64,000 nt of DNA from Phytohabitans sp036906915 (GTDB lineage Bacteria > Actinomycetota > Actinomycetes > Mycobacteriales > Micromonosporaceae). The stretch lies in assembly GCF_036906915.1 (NCBI RefSeq), contig NZ_JBAKHX010000001.1, positions 1 through 64,000 on the forward strand. The letters are read 5' to 3'. Under the pieces are notes generated by a model that saw only the letters and a program-made list of their open reading frames with translations, was not told the DNA's origin and ran no database searches. Each line of letters starts with the position of its first letter. The stretch's first letter is position 1. Made by a program: the position numbers and the translations under genes. Positions 1-8,800 of this stretch are shown here, in pieces.

Positions 1-92
1 AGCGACGCCACCACGAGTTTCACCCACCTGCGGGTGGCCCGAAGGGCCAGGGTTTCTTGATCGACGCTACGGGGGACGACACGCCCACCGCG

Positions 93-665
93 CTACGAGA
101 GTTGGCCGTTGTAGTCGGGGAGTTTGAAGGTGCGCTCGGCGTGGCCGCCCACGAGGTCGGTGTCGTTGTTGCCGATATTCGCCACGATCGTGTAGCCGCG
201 CTGCTCGATGGCGGTCCGGGCGCTGGTCTTCAGGCTCTGGACGGGCCGGAAGTCGAACGTGGGCCGCGTGTACAGCCCGTCGACCGGATACTCGGCCTCG
301 TCCAGGTTGTACTCCGTCCAGGGCTCGATGATCTCCGGCCGGTTGGTTACGAAGAACACCGCCGCACCGGCCGCCTTGGCCTGCCGCGCGACCTCCAGGA
401 TCGGCGTGGTCGCCGGGAGGAGCAGTCTGTCCGAGTACTCGTCGACGAGCGCGGTGTTGTCGATGTCCAGCACGATCGCGGCGCGTACGCGGGGATCGGG
501 TAGGCGCGTGGCCAGGTACGACTCGGCGGTGTCGGCGACCACCGTGACGTCCGCGATCCACGTCTCGTACGACGGCAGGGCCGCGGCTTGGGCGGCGGTG
601 GCGGGCGTCACCAGGGTCAGGATCGCGGCGACGACCACCGCGCCACGGCGAAGTCCAGAGCGCAT
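93..665 (-). CDS. Exported HAD-family (acid phosphatase-like) hydrolase
   Basis: Predicted exported phosphatase of the HAD superfamily, near the plant/bacterial acid phosphatase subgroup, about 190 residues. A Sec signal peptide (basic start, hydrophobic stretch, A-x-A near residue 25) is followed by the HAD nucleophile motif DIDNT, a motif II-like FFVTNRPE with the conserved T and N, and a late GNNDTD acidic motif. The ATG at 665 is preferred over an in-frame GTG 18 bases upstream because GGAGAGGGG lies at ribosome-binding distance from it. The family hydrolyses phosphomonoesters; the substrate is not visible. It stands alone, with damaged genes upstream. The HAD assignment is firm, the acid phosphatase label is inference. 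Confidence 0.8.
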   Translation of the reverse strand: MRSGLRRGAVVVAAILTLVTPATAAQAAALPSYETWIADVTVVADTAESYLATRLPDPRVRAAIVLDIDNTALVDEYSDRLLLPATTPILEVARQAKAAGAAVFFVTNRPEIIEPWTEYNLDEAEYPVDGLYTRPTFDFRPVQSLKTSARTAIEQRGYTIVANIGNNDTDLVGGHAERTFKLPDYNGQLS

Positions 666-747
666 CACATGTCCCCTCTCCACACTCAGAAAAGCGAGTG
701 TTTCTCATTATTGGCGGGAACGTGCTCGCTGTCGATGAGCGGGCCGA

Positions 748-1020
748 TCAGATTTCGCCGCGCGGCACGCTGTAGAGCAGCGTGTCGTCCCACGCGCCGT
801 CACGGAACGCGTGGCCGCGCATGACGCCCTCACGCTGGAAGCCGACCTTCTCCAGCGAACGCTGCTCGGCGATGTTCGCCACGTCGATGGCGGCCTCGAT
901 CCGGTGCACCTGCGCGTGCGCGAACTGGTAGGGGCCCGCGACATCGGGCTCCGAGAGAAAACCGCTCGATCACCTTCAGATCGCCTCGGGCACCGACCGC
1001 AGCTCGACCTCGTCGCCCAT
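748..1020 (-). pseudogene. GNAT acetyltransferase remnant with internal deletion
   Basis: Both ends of a RimJ/RimL-like acetyltransferase survive. The ATG at 1020 begins MGDEVELRSVPEAI, a usual N-terminus for the family; in other frames follow VIERFS and EPDVAGPYQ. The sequence then jumps to the C-terminal third (VHRIEAAIDVAN, LEKVGFQREGVMRG, DDTLLYSV) ending with TGA. The central acetyl-CoA binding part (Q/RxxGxG/A), roughly 80 residues, is absent and in-frame TGA codons lie between the pieces, so no active enzyme can be made. GNAT origin is clear; deletion size is inferred from the usual length of about 180 residues. Confidence 0.65.
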
Positions 1021-1082
1021 CACGCCACACGGTAGCCGCCCGCCAGTACCATCCTCAGCCATCCGACTACTCCCGCGATCCG

Positions 1083-1813
1083 GTGCGGCGCGGGCCAGCG
1101 GCCCTGCTGGCGCGCGCCTTCGCCGCCGGAAGACTCGATCACGCGGAGTACGAGGATCGCCTGACGGCCACCCGCGACGATGGCCGGCTGGGCGTGGCCG
1201 AGTACGCCGAGCGCGCGCAGCGAGCAGCCGAGGCGAAGACAGACGAGGAACTCGCCGGGCTGGTCGCCAACCTGCGGCGGCCTTCGTCCGCGCGTACCGG
1301 ACGGCGCGAGGCCCGCGCGTCGGCGCAGGACCGACAGGACACCGCCGACGGGCTCAAGCAGGCGCTCCATGACGGGCAGCTCGACCTGGACGAGTTTGAC
1401 GAGCGGGTACGCGCCGCTCACGGCGCCCACACGCTGGCCGACCTGGCGCTCCGGTGCGAACGTCCTCCCTGCCGGAGTCCTCCACTGTGGATGTCGTGGA
1501 CCGCCTCAGCGACCTGACCCGCTGGGGCAAGGTCGACACGCTGGGGCGCCGGGATCGACCGGCCTCCGCGCCGGTCGAGGCGCTGCTGACCAAACGAGTG
1601 TGGCGTGCCGGCATGCTGCTGCTGTGGGGGTTGCCCGCGGCCGCGTTGGTGGCGCTGTGCGCGGCGGGCCAGGGTGCGCTGGTGCTCGTCGGCGCCGCCG
1701 TGCCGTTCCTCATGCTCGGCGCGCTCTACACCGAGGCGACGGTGCGCCGTGAGATCCTGCGCCGTGAGGGCCGGATACCGGGCTTTACCCGCCGGGTACA
1801 CCCGGCCGGATGA
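1083..1813 (+). pseudogene. DUF1707 membrane protein, frameshifted
   Basis: The first frame (1083 to about 1455) encodes two DUF1707-like modules: LLARAFAAGRLDHAEYEDRL, then ALHDGQLDLDEFDERV. Near 1450 the homologous reading moves to another frame, which continues from about 1454 with STVDVVDRLSDLTR, two hydrophobic helices (around 1612-1725) and a basic tail to the stop at 1813. In related actinobacterial proteins these parts form one polypeptide of about 240 residues, so a one-base indel near 1450 is likely. No convincing start exists; GTG 1083 is simply the first usable codon, and similarity seems to begin about 20 codons upstream. A sequencing error could explain it. Function of DUF1707 proteins is unknown. 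Confidence 0.6.
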
Positions 1814-1947
1814 CGATAGCTAGATCCATTGGCGCAGATCTATATTAGCTGTTAGCCTGGCGCCCCGTAAGGCACCGACGCCGCCCGTCCCGACACGGGG
1901 GTGGAAGGGTCGGGCAGCGCGACGAACCTCTCGCAGGGAGTCCGCTC

Positions 1948-2595
1948 GTGTCACATCAACGCCGGCTACGCCTCACCCTCGTCATCGCGGGCGCCGTCCT
2001 AGCGGCGGTCGCGTCTACACAGGTAGGTCCGGCCTTCGCCACCGGAATCGCGAACACCGGTACATCCCCGTCCCCATCACCGACGAAACTGTCCCCGTCT
2101 CCGACGAAGGTCTCCCCCTCGCCGACCAAGGTCTCGCCGTCTCCGACCAAGATCTCACCGTCTCCGACCAAGGCCTCACCATCGCCCACGAAACCACCCA
2201 ACAAGCCACCGGTCTGCACCGCGGTGACGGTCAGTCCTGACACGCTGTGGCCGCCGAACCACAAGTTCGTCGTGGTCACGCTCGCCGGCGCCACCGACCC
2301 GGACGGCGACAAGACCACCCTCACCGTCACCGGCGTCACACAGGACGAGCCGCTCGACGGCCTGGGCGACGGCGACACCGCACCCGACGCGGTACGGGTA
2401 ACCGGCCGCTCCGACCAGGTACAGCTACGCGCCGAGCGCAGCGGCACCGGCGACGGCCGGGTCTACCGGATCTCCTTCACGGTCTCCGACGGCAAGGACA
2501 GCTGCACAGGCACCGTGTACGTAGCCGTGCCACATGACCAGTCCGGTGACCCAGCGGTCGACACCTCCTCCGTCGTGGTCAACTCATTCGGATAG
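1948..2595 (+). CDS. Exported protein with SPSPTK repeats and HYR-like domain
   Basis: A 215-residue secreted protein. Residues 1-31 are a signal peptide (basic start, hydrophobic core, PAFA cleavage region). Residues about 40-82 are a low-complexity linker of SPSPTK-type hexapeptides. Residues 90-205 form a domain with LWPPNHK, DGLGDGDTAPD, QLRAERSGTG and a late VTVPHDQ-like strand, which I know from exported bacterial beta-sandwich (HYR-like) proteins; adhesive or structural roles are usual. The GTG start follows GCAGGGAG at good spacing. The 134-base leader upstream can fold (CCCGAC pairing with GTCGGG near 1890-1915), but I cannot assign it to a riboswitch class. A GC hairpin follows the stop. 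Confidence 0.75.
   Translation: MSHQRRLRLTLVIAGAVLAAVASTQVGPAFATGIANTGTSPSPSPTKLSPSPTKVSPSPTKVSPSPTKISPSPTKASPSPTKPPNKPPVCTAVTVSPDTLWPPNHKFVVVTLAGATDPDGDKTTLTVTGVTQDEPLDGLGDGDTAPDAVRVTGRSDQVQLRAERSGTGDGRVYRISFTVSDGKDSCTGTVYVAVPHDQSGDPAVDTSSVVVNSFG
2065..2193 (+). repeat. Tandem 18-base repeats coding SPSPTK units
   Basis: About seven degenerate 18-base units encode S-P-S-P-T-K with one variable residue between units (L, V, V, I, A). The array is the linker between signal peptide and globular domain of the exported protein. Unit number could vary between strains by slippage. Confidence 0.85.
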
Positions 2596-2615
2596 CCCTC
2601 GCATCGATAAATCGG

Positions 2616-2643
2616 GGCCGGCGGCGCGCAAGCACCGCCGGCC
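2616..2643 (+). terminator. GC-rich terminator hairpin
   Basis: A 9-bp perfect stem (GGCCGGCGG with CCGCCGGCC) and a 10-base loop lie 21 bases after the stop of the exported repeat protein. There is no T-run, as is common in actinomycete terminators. It also sits just beyond the stop of the convergent penicillin-binding protein remnant, so it may act for both strands. Confidence 0.55.
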
Positions 2644-2669
2644 GCGGGTCTGAACTTCACCACCAACAG

Positions 2670-3195
2670 CTACTCGGTCTCGTTCAGCTGATCCTCGCCG
2701 CCACCAACCCGCGGGCTGGCGGTCGGGGTCGTCGACGGGCTCGGGCCCGGTGACGGCAAGGTGGTTCGCTCGGGGTGCGGCCCGGTGGGCGCCGGCTGCG
2801 TCGGCCGGGCCGTGGCCCGAGTGGTGATGTCCGGTGACGGCACGACCGGCGCGGGCGGCGCCGGTTCGGGTGCCGCGGCGTTGCCGACGTCGGTCCGGCC
2901 AAGGTGGGCCGCCGGCGGGAACGTACCCCCGCTCCCCCGCGTAGTAGCCGCGCACCGCGCCCGTCGACGGCTGCACGGCCACGGCCGCCGCGCCCGGTGT
3001 GGAGGTCGCCCGGTCAGCGGCGCTCACGGCGGCGCGGGACTGTGCCACGAGCTCGCGCTGTACGCCCGCGTCGATCGTGGTGACGACGCGCAGCCCGCTC
3101 GTATGCAGCTGCTGCGCGGTGACGCCGAGCAGGCTCAGCTCATGCTCCACCCTGGCGACGACGGCGCCGGTCGGCCCTCCCACGCCTGGCCAACG
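2670..3195 (-). pseudogene. Bifunctional penicillin-binding protein remnant without transpeptidase domain
   Basis: The upstream part encodes the segment that joins the glycosyltransferase and transpeptidase domains of class A PBPs: LGVTAQQLHTSGLRVVTTID, then AVQPSTGAVRGYYAGERG. Directly after, in another frame, comes GTFPPAAHLG (resembling the GGTFPA end of the transpeptidase domain) and a typical proline-rich cytoplasmic-wall tail (PEPAPPAPVVPSPD and on) to a TAG at 2670. The whole catalytic transpeptidase domain, about 300 residues with SxxK, SxN and KTG, is missing, as is the glycosyltransferase half upstream. No active enzyme remains. Family assignment is strong; the deletion is inferred from the domain order of the family. 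Confidence 0.65.
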
Positions 3196-3291
3196 AGCGG
3201 CACCGCCGGCGTTGACGGCCGTGTCATGCTGTCGACACCGACATCGATCGGGGTCCTCCCAACGAGGGCTTGATTTCGGGAGAATCGACGA

Positions 3292-4437
3292 GTGCCGCTA
3301 GAGCAGGATCAAGGCGCCGCCGTCGAGCGGGCCCGCCGCGGGGTGCGGGCGTGGGTGCGCAGTGCCGGGCGGCAGGCGGGCCGCACCACGCCCTACACCG
3401 TCCTGGCCCTGCTCGTGGCGGCCGCCGTCGCACCGGTCGCCGCCGTGACGCTGGGCGCCAGCGCGGCGTACACGGCGCTGCTCGGGCAGATCGGCGCGAT
3501 GGGCGCGGGGCACTTCGGCGCGATGCTGTCCGAGACCGCCAACCGCTTGCGGCGCCGCACACCGCAGCCGTCCGACGAGCAGTGGCGAGAGGCGGTCGCG
3601 GAGGCGCTGGCGCCGTTGCTCGCCGCCAACGACGAGCGGGCGCATGCGCTGCGCGCCGAGGTGGGCCAGGTGCTGCGCGGCGTCGACGCGGTCGCGGTGG
3701 CCTTCGCCGAGTCCGGTGAGGACAGCCAGGAGCTGCGGCAACAGCTTGCCGCGGCGGTGGCGGTGCTCGGCGTCGAGATCGACGAGCTGCGGTGGATGGT
3801 CCGCGACGCGGTGACGGCGCTCGACGGACTCCAGGAGGACGTCGCGGTACAGAACAGCGTGCACCGCGAGCAGGTCGACCTGACCCGCCGGGTGTACGTC
3901 GCCGTCACGCAGCTGCGGCAGGAGGTGCTGCGCGCACCGGTCGTCGCCACCTCCGAGACGCTGGCCCTGCCGTCCACCGTCGACGTGCCCCCCGACCCGC
4001 TGGCTGCTTCGCCGTTCCCCGGCCTGGCCAGCTTCCAGCCCGAAGACGAGGAGTGGTTCTTCGGGCGGGACAGGTCCACAGCGGAGCTGCTGGCCCGCCT
4101 GGCCGAGCAGGTGACGGGAGGCGCGCCACTCGTCGTCACCGGTGCCTCCGGCGTCGGCAAGTCCTCCTTGGTACGCGCCGGCCTGTTGCCGGCTGTGGCG
4201 CGCGGCGGGCTGCCGGTGGCCGGTTCGCAGTCGTGGCCGTGGCTGCTCATGACGCCCGGCGCGAAACCCTTGACGGAGCTGGCCGCGCGCACGGCGGCGC
4301 TCGCCGGCTCGGCAGACAAGCACATGCGCACGGAGACGCGCGACATCGCCGAGGCGATACGTTTCCTCGAAGAGTTCCTCGCTGGAGCGGAAACCTGGAG
4401 ACGCCGTCATGTATGGCAACCGTTGACACCGCAGTAG
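3292..4437 (+). CDS. Truncated nSTAND-type NTPase with N-terminal membrane segment
   Basis: 381 residues. Residues about 33-60 are hydrophobic and may insert in the membrane; residues 75-215 are helical and charged, probably coiled coil. From about 241 the nSTAND signature begins (PFPGLASFQ, FFGRD), with a P-loop GASGVGKSS near 283-291. Full-length relatives run for 1000 or more residues with sensor repeats such as WD40. Here the protein ends about 90 residues after the P-loop, before the usual Walker B and arginine-finger region, with an unrelated tail. GTG start with GGGAGAA upstream. STAND NTPases act as signal or defence switches; this copy is probably inactive or dominant-interfering (inference). 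Confidence 0.6.
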   Translation: MPLEQDQGAAVERARRGVRAWVRSAGRQAGRTTPYTVLALLVAAAVAPVAAVTLGASAAYTALLGQIGAMGAGHFGAMLSETANRLRRRTPQPSDEQWREAVAEALAPLLAANDERAHALRAEVGQVLRGVDAVAVAFAESGEDSQELRQQLAAAVAVLGVEIDELRWMVRDAVTALDGLQEDVAVQNSVHREQVDLTRRVYVAVTQLRQEVLRAPVVATSETLALPSTVDVPPDPLAASPFPGLASFQPEDEEWFFGRDRSTAELLARLAEQVTGGAPLVVTGASGVGKSSLVRAGLLPAVARGGLPVAGSQSWPWLLMTPGAKPLTELAARTAALAGSADKHMRTETRDIAEAIRFLEEFLAGAETWRRRHVWQPLTPQ

Positions 4438-4556
4438 CGCACTGCGGCACGACCGGGACCTCGCCTTATTGCTGTCACTCTAGGTAGCGCCGCTGCTCGA
4501 CGTCCACATCGCCTCCCAGTCGCCCCTCTGACCCTCACCACCGGCCGATGGTGAGG

Positions 4557-5180
4557 TCAGGGCTGGAACTTGTAGCCGACGCCGCGCACGGTGAGCAGGT
4601 GGCGAGGCCGTGCCGGCTCGGGCTCGATCCTGCCGCGCAGGCGTTTGACGTGCGTGTCGACCGTTTTGCTGTCACCCACATAGGACGGTGACCACACCCG
4701 GTCGATCAACTGGCGGCGTGTCAACACCCGGCCGGAGTTGCGCACCAGCAGCTGCAGCAACTCGAACTCCTTCAACGGCAGCGTGACGGCACGGTCGCGG
4801 ACGGACACGGTGTGCCGGTCCAGGTCCGTCCGGACCGGCCCTGCGACCAGCGTCGTATCCGCAGGTGCCGGCGCTGCCGCACGCCGCCGCCGCATCACGG
4901 CCCGGACGCGGGCCAGCAGTTCCCGTGGCGAGTACGGCTTGGTGACGTAGTCGTCGGCGCCTACCTCGAAGCCGACCACTTTGTCAATTTCGCTGTCACG
5001 GTCCGTCACCATGATGATCGGGACCTCGGACCTGTTCCGCATCTCGCGGCACACCTCGGTGCCCGGGATCTCGGCCAGGACCGCGTCGAGCAGCACCAGG
5101 TCGGCGCCGGTCGTACCGAACAGGTCCAGGCCGCACGCACCGGTCGGCGCCACCGACACCTCGAACCGTTCATGGCACAC
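4557..5180 (-). CDS. OmpR-family response regulator lacking N-terminal receiver strand
   Basis: A 207-residue two-component regulator. The receiver part keeps the phospho-acceptor (LVLLD, D32), the T/S region (IIMVTD) and the KP motif (DDYVTKPYS). A winged-helix DNA-binding domain follows (about 110-207, with the usual VWSPSYVGDSKTVDTHVKRLR pattern, here cited only in part as SKTVDTHVKRLR). It resembles RegX3/PhoP-type proteins. The first beta strand with the paired acidic residues that bind Mg2+ is missing: the reading begins at GTG 5180 in HERFEVSVAP, which is normally around residue 25. No partner kinase lies alongside. Phosphorylation control is therefore probably lost; DNA binding may persist. 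May be a pseudogene. Confidence 0.6.
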   Translation of the reverse strand: MCHERFEVSVAPTGACGLDLFGTTGADLVLLDAVLAEIPGTEVCREMRNRSEVPIIMVTDRDSEIDKVVGFEVGADDYVTKPYSPRELLARVRAVMRRRRAAAPAPADTTLVAGPVRTDLDRHTVSVRDRAVTLPLKEFELLQLLVRNSGRVLTRRQLIDRVWSPSYVGDSKTVDTHVKRLRGRIEPEPARPRHLLTVRGVGYKFQP

Positions 5181-5346
5181 CTTGTTCTTAACCTCTGACG
5201 CTGGGCGCCGTTCGCATGATCCTTTGTGGACTCGGCGTGTCGGCGAAACAGTGGACGGTCACCGTCTGATGATCCTTCGGTTTCCTGCAAGGACGCGAAG
5301 AACAGGACGGTGGCCGTACGGGTGAGCACGACGCGGCGGCGTCGGG

Positions 5347-5603
5347 TCATGCCGGTTTGCCAGGACGGACGCGCAGGAACAACGCCGCGATGACGACCGA
5401 ACCAGCCGCGCCGAGCAGGCTGCCGATGCCGATCGGTCGTCTACCGCGTACGAGGCGGCGGCGGTGACGAGCACCCCGCCGGAGAAGCAGTAGGCGGCCA
5501 GGAGCGCCGAGACGGCGATCCGTCCTGGCAATGCGGCGGCGACGAGCAGCGCCGCGCAGAGGATCAGGTCCGGGACGAGGAAGAGGTTGTCGGCGTGCCA
5601 CAA
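5347..5603 (-). pseudogene. Small integral membrane protein, frameshifted
   Basis: Beginning WHADNLFLVPDLILCAA, the sequence encodes two hydrophobic helices, then near 5450 the plausible reading shifts frame and continues as a third helix (GSLLGAAGSVVIAALFL) to the stop at 5347. The N-terminus runs straight into a TetR-like piece on the other strand, so the 5' end seems lost. The stop overlaps an ATG at 5350 (ATGA) that opens a short reading MTRRRRVVLTRTATVLFFAS, which looks like the beginning of a downstream membrane-protein gene whose remainder is gone. Function unknown. Confidence 0.4.
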
Positions 5604-5816
5604 GTCCGTGGGGAACAGGAACCCGAACTACGCACCGCGATCTCCGAACTGCCCGGCGCGCTACCCGACGACGCCCTGCCCGTCACTGGGTCCGCTGACC
5701 AGTTCGCATATGGGCTCCGGCTACTTATCGCCGGCGTCCGAGCCGAAGCGGCAAGCCGTGGCTCGGGCGGCGGCCTCAGCGGACGGGGTAGTAGTTGGCG
5801 GCAAACGCGATCATGA
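5595..5816 (+). pseudogene. Possible TetR regulator C-terminal fragment
   Basis: The reading frame carries ELRTAISELPGALPDD and DQFAYGLRLLIAGV, which resemble the last helices of the ligand domain of TetR-family regulators, where a phrase of the type F-x-Y/F-G-L-x-L-L-x-G is common. No helix-turn-helix is present upstream; instead the frame abuts the cut N-terminus of the membrane protein on the other strand. The likeliest picture is a divergent regulator/membrane gene pair whose promoters and 5' ends were removed by one deletion. The family call rests on a short stretch and is uncertain. Confidence 0.35.
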
Positions 5817-5861
5817 AGTCACCGTAGAGCGGCCGGCTCTCACCGGCGTGACAGCTGCCTT

Positions 5862-8800
5862 TCAGTCATCGGTGCGGGACCGGTGCGCGGCCTGGCGGAG
5901 CGTCAGCGCGGTGCGCGCCTCGGCCAGCCGCCGCCCCGCCTCCCGATGAGTGCGCAACGCCGCCGTGGCGTCTTCGACGGCCTGCCGCACCCGCCCGAGC
6001 CCGAGGGCGGAAAGCGCCCGGGCCTGGCGGGCGTCGGCGACCGCGATCGGCGAGCCGGCCCGCTCGGCGATCGCGAGAGCCTGCTCGGCGTGACGGTGGG
6101 CGGTCTCGTACTCGCGCTGCTCGCAGTGCGCCTCCGCGAGGGCGAGCTCCACGTCCAGGTGGCCGCGGTAGTACCCACCCTGGCCGGCCAGCCGGCGCGC
6201 GGCGTCGAGCCGGACTATCGCGTGGGCCACCCGGCCCGCGCGCAGGTCGACGACCGCCAGGCGGGTGTCGGCGACGGCTCGCAGGCGGCCCTCGCCGAGC
6301 GCCACGGCGAGGGCCAGCGCGTCGGTCAGCGCCGCCGTCGCCTCCGCGTACCGGCCGGCCTCGCCGTGCACGACACCGATCTCCAGCAGCGCCGCGGCCT
6401 CTTGATGGCGCGACCCGCTCTCCCGAGCGATGGCCAGCGACCGGTCGAGCAGCTCCAGCGCCTCGTCGAGGCGGCCCTGCTCGCGGCGGATGATGCCGAG
6501 GTTCTCCAGCGCGATCGCCGCGCCGTGGCGCTGGCCGTTCTCGTACAGCAGCGGCAGCGCCTGCTCGTGGAAGTGCGCCGCCCGGGTGAGCTCGCCGAGC
6601 TCCTGATGGACGGCGGCGAGGTTGTTGAGGCTGGCCGCCTCGCCGTGCCGGTGGCCGATCCGCCGGTCGAGGGCCAGCGACTCCTGCAGCCGGTCGATCG
6701 CCTCCCGCGGCTGGCCCATGGTGATCAGGGTGACGGCGAGGCTGCGCAGCACGGACGCCTCGCCCTGCTCCCACGGGATCCGGCGGTACAGGTCGAGCGC
6801 CCGCTCGTACTCCGAAAGGGAGGTCCGGTAGTCGGCCATGCGCCAACGGGCGAGCCCCAGGCAGAACCGCATCGCCGCCTCGGCCCGCGCGTCGCCGTGC
6901 TGGCAGGCGGCGGCGAGCCCGCGCTCGGTGACCGCCAGCCACTGCGACGCGGTCCCGCGCAGGTACATGGGGCCGCGCAGCGCGTCGGCAAGGTGCCAGG
7001 CCGCGTCGGCGGGGCCGCAGCGGGCCGCGTACTCGACCGCGGCGGTCAAATTGTCCCACTCGGCGGTGGTCCACGCCGTCGCCTCGGCCGCGTCACCCAG
7101 CGCGATCTGCGGCACGCCCGGCACCGGCGGCGGCCGCGTCAGCAGCACGGTCGGCGAAAGCATCACGGCGGCGGCGCGATCGGTGGCGGACACGTAGTGG
7201 TCAAGCAGGCGCCGCACGGCGGCGGCACGCTCCGCGGGCGGGTCCTCCTCGGCTGCCAGCTCGACGCCGTACTCCCCCAGCAGGTCGTGGCTGCTGAACC
7301 GGCCGGGAGTGCGGTCGCGGACCAGGTGCACGCGGGCGAGCGTGTCGAGCAGGCGGCCGGCGTCCGCCACGGAGGTCGCCGCCAGTGCGGCGGCCGCCGC
7401 ACTGGTCAGCCCGGCGGGGCTCGGCACGAGGCTGAGCAGCCGGAACAGGCGGCGCGCCGGCTCCGGCAGGGCACGGTACGACAGGTCGAACGCGCCGCGC
7501 ACGGTCGCCCGGTGGTCGCCCGCGAACTGGAGCCCGTCCATCCGGCCGTGCCGCAACTCGTCGACGTGCTGGCGGATGGTGTGGTGCTCCCGGTCCGACA
7601 GCCGCGCACTGGCGATCCGTAGCGCCAGCGGCAGGTACCCGCACAGCCGGGCGAGCTCCTCGGCGGCGTCCAGCTCGGCGTCGAGCTGCGCGGCGCCGGC
7701 CTGCCGGAGTACGTCGATCGCGGCATCCGGCGCCAGCACGTCGAGCGTGACGCGGCGCGCCCCGTCCAGCGCGACGAGGCCGCCGAGCCGGTCACGGCTG
7801 GTGGCAAGGACGAGGCAGCCCGGCTCACCGGGCAGCAGCGGGCGGACCTGCTCGGGGTCGGCGACGTCGTCGAGCACCACCAGGATCCGCCGCCCCGCGA
7901 CGAGGGACCGGTAGCGGGCCACCTGCCGTTCCAGGTCGACCGGGATGTCACCGGCCGGCACCCCGAGGCCGTACAGCAGCTGCGGCAGCGCCTCGGCCGC
8001 GGACGCCGGCGGCCCGTGGTCGAACCCGCGCATCTTCAGGAAGAGCTGGCCGTCCGGGAAGTCCCGAGCCCAGCGGTGCGCACACTCGGTGACCAGCGCG
8101 GTCTTGCCGACCCCCGCGGTGCCGACCACGAGCAGCAGGCGGTCGGGTCCGGCGCGGAGCTCCTCCAGCGCCGCGAGCTCCGCGCCGCGCCCCACGACCC
8201 GGCCGGACGCGGCCGGCAGCGAACGCGGCGCCGGGCTCGCGGCCGGCGCAGGCTCGCCGGCGAGGTCGCGCAGGCGCTGGCGGCGCTCCGCGGCCGCCGA
8301 CCGCAGCCCCTCCAAACGGGCGGCCTCCGCGGTGGCGAAGGAGCCTCGGGTACCGGCCAGAGCCGCACCGCCCCACAGCGCGAGCGCCTCGTCGTAGTGG
8401 GTGAGCGCGACGCCCGGCCGCCCATCCCTCGCCGCCTGCTCGGCCTGGTCGACGTGGCGCTGGAAGACCTCCAGGTCGAGCTGGCCGGGCTCCAGCCGCA
8501 GCCGGTAGCCCGATCGGTCGGTGGTGATCAGCCGAGGCGAGCCCAGCGCTTTGCGCAGCGCGGCGACCAGCGTGCGGACACGCGCCTCGTACGCGGCCGG
8601 CAGCGGCTCGCCCCACAGCGCCGCGGCCAGGCAGCCGGCCGTCATCGGGTGGTGCGCGTTGAGCAGCAGCACGGCCAGCAGCGCCCGCTGCAACGGGCTG
8701 AGCCGCACCGGCTGGTGGCCGGCCAGCGCCTCGACGGGCCCCAGCAGGCGGAACCGCACCGCCGACGCCGGCTCGTCCGCAGTGGACACTTCCACTCGGC

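Noticed and set aside
1814..1947. Possible riboswitch (such as c-di-AMP) before the exported repeat protein
   Set aside because: Some pairing is visible, but I could not place the conserved core of any class; covariance-model search would be needed.
5883..7622. A 579-codon plus-strand open frame
   Set aside because: Antisense shadow of the AfsR-like gene; no domain and abnormal composition.
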